NCBI GenBank assembly: GCA_029204045.2 | Contig: CM055074.1 | Location: 15,799,164 to 15,863,163 of the forward strand | Length of the DNA: 64,000 bases | Source of the DNA: Tillandsia leiboldiana | Lineage: Eukaryota > Streptophyta > Magnoliopsida > Poales > Bromeliaceae | Reading direction: 5' to 3' | Part shown: one piece after another, positions 52,666-61,323 of the stretch | Numbering within the stretch: the stretch's first letter is position 1 | Layout: every line of letters starts with the position of its first letter | The notes under the pieces: model-generated | What the model was told of the DNA's origin: nothing | What the model saw: the letters and a program-made list of their open reading frames with translations, nothing else | Database searches by the model: none | Made by a program: the position numbers and the translations under genes

Positions 52666-54315
52666 ATAGCTTATGACTGTATGTAATGCTTTGATTAGTT
52701 TTTCTTTCATATTTTTCTTAATCTTTGCATTACATGTTTCTCAATGCTCTTCGTTTTTATACTTTGTTTTTGAACAAAAGGGTTTTTACTGAACAAGTGC
52801 ATTGAATAAAAAGGGCTTCACTTTTATTCACTCCAAATTAATTTTATTTGGATTATCAACTTTACTCCTTAATCATAATCTTGAAGATACTTCATTATAG
52901 GAGTTTTTGATTTTATAAGCATCAAATTTTAGAAATCATGTGTGATCTTTAGATGCTTAATCTATCTCGGTTGTGTAAATTCATTGTGATAAACGTGAGA
53001 CAACCGATAGACTAAAATTTGGGATTTAATTCTTTCACGTAAGAGATTGCATTCTTTCAAGGGTATTGAAATGATTTGCAAAAGATGTGGAAAGAGTTAC
53101 ATCCGAAAGGAGTGTGAAAACTACCACCACATGTAGGAAAGAGCTGCCACCCCGGTCGTCCGGTTTGTGTGTGAAGCTACCACATGTTATGGATGCTTGA
53201 TAGTATTTTATGAGAAAATCTTTAGTTGAAGCATTTGGAGATTTATATGCAAAACTCTTATATTTTGAACAATCTCCTGGTTGGTATAAGGTGGGATAGT
53301 TGAAAGATGCTCAAAGAGCCACCCTTAGGTATTTTAGTGCTTATCTCAATTTGAAAGGGTAGAATTCAAGATTGATGTCGTTTGGAAATCTCCGTATGTC
53401 ATCTTTGTAAATCCGTTACATCTTGATAGACTTTGGATCTCAAGATTATTTTTGATGACTTGTGTTTGATGAATATAACATGAAAAACGGTTTATAATGT
53501 TTTACCTTTATTTTTCATAATTTTGGAGTAAATCTTTTTAATTTTGTGAAATTAATTGGATTGAATGACATCTGTGTGAATTCACTGTTTAAAGCACTTA
53601 AATTGATTTCTTGATGGAATACAAATCGGTATTTGAAAAGATTCTAAAATCTGGATTTGTTTCAAGAAATTATTTAATTTTTGCTTTCTGGTACCGGTAC
53701 GCAATCTGCATTTTTGTTATATATACCAGAACTGAGCTTTTATCTCTCTTTCTCCATGAACTAATTTTGTTAGTAATTTCCTTTTGTCTAGTATGTTCAC
53801 TGTTTGACAATTTGTGACAAAAAGGGGGAGAAGAGAAATGACGGAGATGAGATCATCAAGAGAGGACAAACGAAACGAAAATGGAAAAATGGGGGAGAAC
53901 GGAAAATGATGATCGTACCACAAAGGGGGAGAACATAGATGCTCAAGAACATGGAGAACATGTTAGAGATGCTCAAGATAGGGGGAGACAAAGAAAGGTT
54001 GAAAGAGCTGGGAAAACAAAAGAACCAAAAGGATGAATCAAATGTAGGATTTTAATTTCTAACGACTGACGTTTGATTTTGTTTGGAGTTTTGTTTTGCA
54101 GGAATTACATCACTTTAAGACTCCAAGTCCTAAGTCATAGAGTATGTTCTAGGACTGTTTGGTTCAAATGTAATTTTGTATTTATTGGATCTTTCACGCA
54201 AAGAAAATCAATGTTTTGGTGATAACATTGAATTTCGATTTTTGGTTTAAGATAAGTGACTTGAGCGCTTTTATATATTTTTGGGTTTTGTCACGAAATT
54301 GCCAAAGGGGGAGAT
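52666..54315 (+). other. Non-coding 3' region of copia 2 with extra polypurine tracts
   Basis: AT-rich, with no frame longer than about 70 codons and no envelope-like protein. The segment 53,084-53,170 matches 11,990-12,080 of the copia 1 region on the other strand. GGGGGAG tracts occur at about 53,824, 53,891, 53,925 and 53,981, before the true polypurine tract at 54,304-54,314 (AAAGGGGGAGA). Confidence 0.8.
54304..54314 (+). other. Polypurine tract of copia 2
   Basis: AAAGGGGGAGA one base before the 3' LTR, the expected primer for plus-strand synthesis. Confidence 0.85.
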
Positions 54316-55691
54316 TGTTACGGCATTTTGGTATTGGCATATTTCGTGAGTCAAGTCAGTGAGTTGAGTCGGAGTCTTAAAGGGATCAAATTGTCAATCA
54401 GCAATCAAAGACTTAGAGAAGATTCAACAAGAGCTCAAGTTGACACTCAGTGTCTTGAATCTTGAAGATTGAAGTTGAAGAATTGTGGATCAGTTACATC
54501 AATCTCAAGAAGAAAGTATTCAAAAGGATCAGGTATGGTTAACTAAATAATTTTGGTGATCCGAATACTTTCTTATAGTATAGAAACACTTGGAAGAATT
54601 TTTAATTTCATAATAATCAAAAACTGGTGTTCGGACATGTTCAGGATCCGGATCAGGGCCAACGATCCGGATCCCGAAGGTTGTTGCTTCATACAAGACT
54701 TCGATCCGGATCCATGCAATTTCCGATCCGGATCCCGAATGTTAAGTTTTCTGATTTGTATGAACGATCCGGATCGGGCAATGCGATCCGGATCCCGAAC
54801 CCTTGGTTTTCTGGAATCGTCAATCTCGTTACGACGATCCGGATCGCAGTAAATCCGATCCGGATCGCCGTCCTGAAAATTTCCAGATAAGGTAAGTTTT
54901 TGATTCTTATCTCTTTCCAAAGGTTTCTAAACTATAAATAGACACTTAGGGTTTCTCAAAAACGTGGGAGCTACGGCCGATCAATTTATAAAACACTTGA
55001 GAGCAACCCTAGAGGCGAGGTTTTTATCGATCTTCTTCATAGCCTCTTTTAGGTCAATTCGATGGTTCTTTCAAGAACATATCTTTTGTCGAATTGATCT
55101 AATCTTTGCTTAGAGATTTCTTCTACGGTTCCTCAATGAGAATCTAAGCAAAGGATCACCATCGAAGCCTATATTCTATATCGGCTATTTGCGTCGTGGA
55201 TTCGGCGTGACATCGTGGATTCGATGTGTTGAAGGCGTTTCGTGGATTCGAAACGTGTGCTCGTGGATTCGAGTGGCGTTCGTGGATTCGAACGTGTGCA
55301 GTGGACGTGCAATCGGTGGAGCGCGAGGTCCGAAGAAATTGAAGGAGGGGTTGACACCTTGTTATTCTTCTTTTCTTAGAGGATTGTTATTGCGTGGACA
55401 TCCAACCGTTCAGCGCAAGGTCCGAAGAAGCTGAAGGAGGGGTTGAGTCCGTGGAGTCGGTAATCACCTTGTTATTCTTCTATTCTTAGTGGATTGTTAT
55501 TGCGTGTTGGTCCCGTGGTTTTTCTCCTGGATTGGAGTTTCCACGTATATCTCGGTGTGCTGTTTTTATTTCCGCATTGGTTTTTATTTTGCACTGAGAT
55601 TTGATTTTATAAGTATTACACCTATTCACCCCCCCCCCCTCTAGTTGTTTGATAGTACCTATTTAGATCCTTTGGGATTAATAACTCTACA
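54316..55691 (+). repeat. 3' LTR of copia 2
   Basis: The same layout as the 5' LTR: palindromes 54,645-54,866, TATA 54,933-54,940, hairpins 55,191-55,294. It differs by C11 instead of C10 and by a changed stretch around 55,668-55,680. It is followed by TCCAT. Confidence 0.95.

Positions 55692-55695
<4 letters not shown>

Positions 55696-55726
<31 letters not shown>
55696..55726. repeat. (TC)n microsatellite
   Basis: About 15 TC units beginning at the last base of the target duplication right of copia 2. Confidence 0.9.
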
Positions 55727-55730
<4 letters not shown>

Positions 55731-56520
55731 ACTCGGTTGGAGAAGAAAAATGGAGATGGAGAAATTGGAACTCGGTTCGGAGGAGGAAGAAAAGAAGAAG
55801 AAGAAGAAAATGACGTAGGAGGGTTCATTGGACCCGGTCCGTGGCACCCACCAAGAGGGAACCGCCATGTGGCGGTCCACCCCACAGGTGGGCACGCACC
55901 AGGCGCGCGCGCCCACTGCCCGGGCAGGAAGGCCCACTTCCCTAGCGCCAGCTGCGTGACTTGCGCAGCAAGCCACCCCTCGAGCCGCGTGCCGTCGCCG
56001 TTTCGGAAATCCGTTTTCGTCTCGTTTTCTGTCCATTTTTCGTCCGTTTCCGTCCAAATTTGACAGGCGGCTTTGTTTCAGCTTAATTTACCACAGAAAA
56101 ATTTAAATTTTCACTTTGGGCCATTTCTGGGCCACCAAAAGTCCCGCTGTATCTAGAATCATTGGCGGACCCCGTTCTCGCAATCAGGGTATCCGATCAA
56201 CCCGAAATTTTTACTGTGGCCTTAAAACATAATTACGAAGCTCCTGTAATTTTCTCAGAATTTTTCGACACTGTTGACGGAGCCCGTTCTCACTATCAGG
56301 CATCCGATCAACGCGAAACTTTTTCTGTGGTCTTAAAACATATTTACGGGGCTCCCGTAATTTTCTCGAAATTTTCCGACACTGTGAATTTTCCACTAAA
56401 AATCTGGGCCCCCTTTCTCCAATAAATTTTTAGATCTTTCCATTTTAACCCGAATTGGGCCCAACTCGCGTCCAAATGTTCCTTACTTCCCCAACTTTCA
56501 TAACACTAGTATTTCATACC
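55697..56520 (-). repeat. LTR D2, right segment
   Basis: It resumes after copia 2 and matches the end of D1 (about 37,980-38,270). It includes an internal duplication of about 115 bp (CCGTTCTC...CCGACACTG at about 56,170-56,270 and 56,280-56,385). It stops at ATACC (56,516-56,520), where copia 3 entered; about 50 bp of LTR end are missing relative to D1. Confidence 0.8.
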
Positions 56521-56820
56521 TGTTGGGTTATATGTAATAAGGATCTAAATAGGGGAAAAAACACCTAGAGGGGGGTGAATAGATGTAAACGTATAAACAC
56601 TCAAAAATCGTTGCGATAAAAACCCAATGCGGAAATAAAAAATAACTCGCAAGATTTTTACGTGGAAAACTCCATCACTGGAGTAAAAAACCACGAGACC
56701 GATAACACGGCAGAAATCCACTAGAATTAAAACACGTACAAGGTGATTTACCGTACACACTTACGACTCAACCTTTTCCATACGCTCCTAGAGGATCTTC
56801 TCCGCTCGCTCCGCGACGCT

Positions 56821-57000
56821 TCTCGAATCCACGATCTGCGCCCAACGCCGAATCCACGGCGTCCAACGTCGAATCCACGACGTCCGACCGAGTCCACGAT
56901 CTTCACCCAATAGCACCCTTCGAATCCACGAATGTGCCTCGCTCCGAATCCACGAGAGCGGTTGAACCTTGAATCCACAAGGACACGCGAATCCACGCGC
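56821..57000 (-). other. Leader hairpin array, copia 3
   Basis: Eight AATCCA/AGTCCA loops on the + strand (TGGATT or TGGACT in sense) with unit-specific arms such as ACGCCG/CGGCGT, ACGTCG/CGACGT, TTCG/CGAA, CGCTC..CG/CG.GAGCG, CCTTG/CAAGG and CGCG/CGCG. Confidence 0.8.
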
Positions 57001-57287
57001 CGATTTTTGGGGTAAATCGTTGTTTTTAGGGTGGTGATGATCCGCCGAATACTTAGATCAAAGATAGATCGGAAATACCATCTAAGTATTCATTAGTTTG
57101 ATTCAACTCAAGATGTGAGTATGAATACCTAGAATCAAACTAATCAATATAGATGAAGAAACATAGAGTATTCTCTAATGATTTCCTTTCTTCTCTATAT
57201 GTGGATCTAGGGCCGTATGAAATGATATATGAATATGACGGCTCTATTTGGATTCTGGATTAGCCCTAGAAAAAGAGTCATAGGGTC

Positions 57288-57295
57288 TATTTATA
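57288..57295 (-). promoter_or_regulatory. TATA box of copia 3 LTR
   Basis: The sense strand reads TATAAATA in the context AACCTATAAATAGACC. Confidence 0.7.
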
Positions 57296-57361
57296 GGTTA
57301 GAAACCCTAGGAAGGAGATAAGAATCAAAAACCTAACATTTCTGGAATTTTGACGGACGGC

Positions 57362-57582
57362 GATCCGGATCGGATTTGGGCGATCCGGATTGCAGTATCA
57401 ATAAAGACGGTTTCCAGAAAACAAACGTTCGGGATCCGGATCGGAATGCCTGATCCGGATCGTTCATACATTTCAGAGAACTCAACGTTCGGGATCCGGA
57501 TCGTGAGATGCTGCGATCCGGATTGAAGTAATGTATGAAACAACAACCTTCGGGATCCGGATCGCTGGCTCTGATCCGGATC
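57362..57582 (-). promoter_or_regulatory. Four pairs of GATCCGGATC palindromes, copia 3
   Basis: Sites at 57,362/57,382, 57,433/57,452, 57,493/57,515 and 57,554/57,573, the second and sixth with one mismatch. Spacing is 19-22 bp within pairs and 60-71 bp between pairs, upstream of the TATA box in sense direction. Confidence 0.83.
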
Positions 57583-57810
57583 CTGAACATGTCCGAACAC
57601 CAGTTTTTGATTTTTATGCAGTTAAAAATTCTTCCAAGTGTTTCTACACTACAAGAAGTATTCGGATCACACAAAAATATTTAGTTAAACATACCTGATC
57701 CTTTTGAATTCTTCTTTCTTGAGATTGAGTTGAATGATCCAACTTTCTTTACCTTCAATCTTCAAGACTTGAAACTTTCACGAAACTACGCCAACTCAAA
57801 TTCCGTAACA

Positions 57811-57977
57811 ATCTCCCCCTTTGGCGGTTTCGTGACAAAACACAGATCCACTCAAGAAAAATTCAAAAAGATATTTTTGTTGCTATCACCATACAACAAA
57901 AATTTACAATGGAGATCCGAAAATTTAAAAACATGAGATAAACTCCTAAAACAGACTCTAGACTTAGACATCTGTAC
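57811..57977 (-). mobile_element. Internal remnant of copia 3 with polypurine tract
   Basis: The sense strand ends GCCAAAGGGGGAGAT at the LTR, as in copia 2, preceded by a TTTTGTCACGAAA-like segment also found before the 3' LTR of copia 2. The element is cut at 57,978 by element F; the rest is outside the window. Confidence 0.85.
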
Positions 57978-58710
57978 TGTCACGCCCCGGGTGTAAACCA
58001 GAACCCGGGCCCGTCCACAGATCCGCCGTGCATACGGAATTTTCCGTGTACACGAAGCGCTGATAACCTGCTCAGATATAAAAATAAGTAATAAAGGAGC
58101 ATAAAACAGAGCTAAACTAAAACTAATACAACTCAGACAAATGCTGGAAATAAAAGTACAGTAAGCTCTCAAAAATATACAGGTGTCTCTCCCAGCTCAC
58201 GAAATATATACAACCAGCTGGCCGCAGCCAGACCCAAAATAAAAGGAAAATACAACCGTCTGAGTGTACTGGGGATACATCAAAACTACAAAACTCGAAC
58301 TCGGGGCAGTGGCTATCTAATCAGCGATCCTCTTACCTCGATCCAGGGAAGAGGGTCCCGCAACACCCGCAGAGAACTCTGCAAAACAAAGGGGAACAGA
58401 AAAGAGAAAACAGTGGGGGGTGAGAACTACTATAAAAACAGTAGCCTCCCCTAGTGGGTAGACCTCAAACTCAGACATGCCCACTAGGACTAACAGAGGC
58501 GAAAAAGGAAAACATAGGTGGTAAGCTACAAGTACACTACTGATGAAGAGCTACCACTAACATGCCTCTACGATGCCTACTAGAGAATAGCTGAAAGCAT
58601 GCACCAGAACGTAAGGACTGACAGACCAACCCAATCAAAACACCAGTAAACACTGGTACTGCCTGCACCGCTGTCAACCTCACAACTCAGTATCTCCCCT
58701 GTCCAAAAGA

Positions 58711-58794
58711 CCGGAACCCAACACGGTCTGACCGGCACCCAACACGGTCTGACCGGCACCCAACACGGTCTGACCGGCACCCAACACGGTCTGA
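58711..58794 (-). repeat. 21-bp minisatellite, four units, LTR F
   Basis: CCGGCACCCAACACGGTCTGA repeated four times, the first with A for C at position 5. Confidence 0.92.
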
Positions 58795-60436
58795 AACCTA
58801 CTCCGGAGTGGCACTCGAGGGGAGCGACCCCACACGAGCATAGTATCACTGTCACTAGTATCATCAGTACCATAAAGAGCAGGACGGGGTCACGACCCTG
58901 ATCAAAGTGGGAAAACCCATCCACTAAAGGGAAACTCGATCCCCTACCTCCAATCTGGTGCAAAAGTAATAATAATAATCCGGTCAACCGCCCACAGTCC
59001 GCGGTCGCCGCAACACCCAAACCTCGACCCCCGACTGTCCCAACTCTGAACATCTGACTACACAATCCCCTAAGGCTAGACGACAGGAGAACGAATAAAA
59101 GCATGGTTTCTCCTAAGTCAATTCCAATAAGTTTGTGTAGCAGAAAAAGGTGGCCTACCTAGATGACCATTCAAGCATGCAAAGTCCTTTATTTGCTATA
59201 ATTATCCCAATTATTCAAACATATGCAACATTAAGTGTTTGGGAAATCCCAATGTACATGTGGCAGGATATATGATACATAATACACTTTAGATGCACAG
59301 TCTACTAGCAAGTACCCCTTATACAACATTCATTCTAACCACATGCCCAAACCTTCCCTTAACATATAATATGATATGGCTTTAGCATTCTTTCCAACTA
59401 ATTAAATTGCATATCTAAACATGGAAACACCACTTACTAATTTGTAGCCTGCTAACAATGCAAGTATTAACAAAGGAATCTTAATCTCATACAAGCATGC
59501 TAGATATATTCACAATTAATAACACATAATCATGGCATTCTAATAGGCCTAGTGACATTCACAAGTAGGAGGTTCACAACATCACCCACCTCGAGCGCTA
59601 ATCCAAGTTCCCAAAAGCGAAGTCCAAGATCAGTCCAAACACACCTCCAATCTGTACAAAATACCCCAAAGGAAAATACATAAGCTAATCAATCACAACT
59701 TCCAAAATCTGTCCCCTAAATCCACAGTCCAGAATTCTCCAATTTTTACCTGCGAATAATGCCCAGAAAAAATCCAAGAAAAATACTATCGCGATCCTTG
59801 CGACGAGCCCGTCGAAACGAGTACCTGCACGCCCAAATCGGAGTTTCCTACGCTGAGATAAAAATCCGGCAAGGGGTACACCCCAATCCAAACTGTACCA
59901 AAATTCTGTAACAAAGAACCACAGAGAAAGGAGATTCTCACCCTCGAGTAAAATCCAGAAAAATCTGAGAAAAATCCAGGAGACTCCTTGCGAAGAGTAG
60001 ATGAAGATTGCCTTTTGAATCGCCTCAATCCGACGTCTGAGCGAAAAGATACGGCAAGAACACCACGGTGCTGTCCCAAAAGTCCGCGAAGAAAATGGGT
60101 AAAATGGGTGCTCAGAAAACTCCAAGATCAGCACGGAAATCGAGGAACCTCAAAACACAGGAGTTGAAGCCCTACCTGTCGTGAGTCCAACGGCGCAAGA
60201 ATCGGCGAAATCCGATGTCGGGGTGAGTCGGAGGAGTCCAAACACTGAGAAGGGGCGAAGAAGATCGCCGGGGAAACAAGCATCGTGCCGCGCCGTAAAA
60301 TGGTGAACCTCGGGAAGAGTGCCTCCAAAAATCCTCAAAGTTCTCCAATGGGTAGTGCACTGAGGGAGGAGAAACTTCTCTGAAGGATGCTCTGCGAAAA
60401 GGGGTCCAAAAAGCCTAAGGGGAGAACAGGAAATCC

Positions 60437-60509
60437 TATTTATAGGCCCAGCCCATATGCTGATGGGCCGGTTTTCGGGCGCAGTTTCCGGGCGCACTGC
60501 GCCCGGAAA
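60437..60509 (-). promoter_or_regulatory. Promoter core of LTR F: TATA box and 27-bp palindrome
   Basis: The sense strand has TATAAATA at 60,437-60,444. The arms GTTTCCGGGCGCA (60,483-60,495) and its exact complement (60,497-60,509) surround a single base. Confidence 0.7.
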
Positions 60510-60662
60510 CCGGGTTGTATACCTCCCGTCCGACGCGCCCGGAAGTCCCTGGGGCGGCCACGTCACCCCGAACAGGGGACAGCAAAACCCGGCGGCCAGC
60601 AATGCGCCGCGTGTCCCCTCGCGGTCAGCGGGGGTAGGTACGGCCGCCCAACCGCGAGGCGA

Positions 60663-60950
60663 CACGTGGCGCACTCGAGTGCGGCCGACCGCCCGCCTGG
60701 CGCCCCTGTGCGCGCGCAGTCCCGAGGCGCCCCCCCGCGCGCACCGTGGACCGCGCCCACGTGAGCCAACGAATCCGACGCCGACACGTGTCATGCGCCC
60801 GGTCCACCGCAACTCCGCAAGTCCGGTGAGCCGTGCCGCGTGCGCCGGCCTATCAGGGCACGCCACGCGTCACCCGCCCGCGGTCCATGCACCGCCGCGC
60901 CACCCCGTGGACCGAGCCGCGTGAGCCGGCCAATAATAGGCCGCCACGTG
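60663..60950 (-). promoter_or_regulatory. CACGTG cluster in LTR F
   Basis: CACGTG at 60,663, 60,758, 60,785 and 60,945, upstream of the TATA box in sense direction. Confidence 0.55.
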
Positions 60951-61276
60951 GCACCGGCCGGTCCACGAGTCTCCCCCATGCATCGAATAACCCCGAAAAC
61001 TTCCGGAAGCCCGCTTTTGGTCATCCGGACTCCAAATTTAACAAGCAAATAGCCGTTTTCAAGCGTTTTTCCGTGCTGAATCCAAATCCAACCTCAGATT
61101 GGCCCAAAACCCTTTCTAAAATTCGGCAAATGCAGCCGAAGGCCAAATCCGCTATCAAATTCTCACAAGGTCCATCTGTGGCACCCCTTCGATGCACCAT
61201 GGGCCAGACACCAACACTAGGTGTTCTACACAGTGGATTCACCGGAAAGTGGCATGGGAAAAACCAGTACACTACA

Positions 61277-61311
61277 TCCTCCCCCACAAGAAAAAGTTTC
61301 GTCCTCGAAAC
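61277..61311 (-). other. Polypurine tract and conserved hairpin of element F
   Basis: The sense strand has GTTTCG-AGGA-CGAAAC (61,311-61,296) after the pol stop, then CTTGTGGGGGAGGA (61,290-61,277) directly before the LTR. The G-rich tract is the expected plus-strand primer. Confidence 0.8.
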
Positions 61312-61323
61312 AAAAGTCAAACC

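Larger units (their letters stand above)
49298..55691 (+). mobile_element. Gag-only SIRE-like copia retrotransposon, copia 2 (TR-GAG type)
   Basis: Two LTRs (1378 and 1376 bp), a primer site, an intact gag and a polypurine tract, flanked by TCCAT at 49,293-49,297 and 55,692-55,696. The 3.6-kb interior has no protease, integrase, RT or RNase H. The LTRs appear identical except for one C in a C-run and the last 30 or so bases. This fits a recently inserted non-autonomous element that keeps only gag, a class called TR-GAG. It lies inside LTR D2. Confidence 0.92.
56521..57810 (-). repeat. 3' LTR of SIRE-like copia 3 (1290 bp)
   Basis: The sense strand begins TGTTACGGAATTTGAG (57,810) and ends ATAACCCAACA (56,521). 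A polypurine tract lies directly before it, so it is a 3' LTR. It contains eight TGGATT-loop hairpins (56,821-57,000), TATAAATA (57,288-57,295) and four palindrome pairs (57,362-57,582). Confidence 0.92.
57978..61276 (-). repeat. 3' LTR of element F (3299 bp)
   Basis: The sense strand begins TGTAGTGTACTGG and ends GGGGCGTGACA. It contains a 21-bp minisatellite, an (ATA)n tract near 58,968, TATAAATA, a near-perfect palindrome and four CACGTG sites. Open frames inside are incidental. Confidence 0.93.

Noticed and set aside
52666..54315. Envelope-like gene in copia 2, as reported in some SIRE elements
   Set aside because: No frame longer than about 70 codons and no membrane or coiled-coil protein pattern in this interval.
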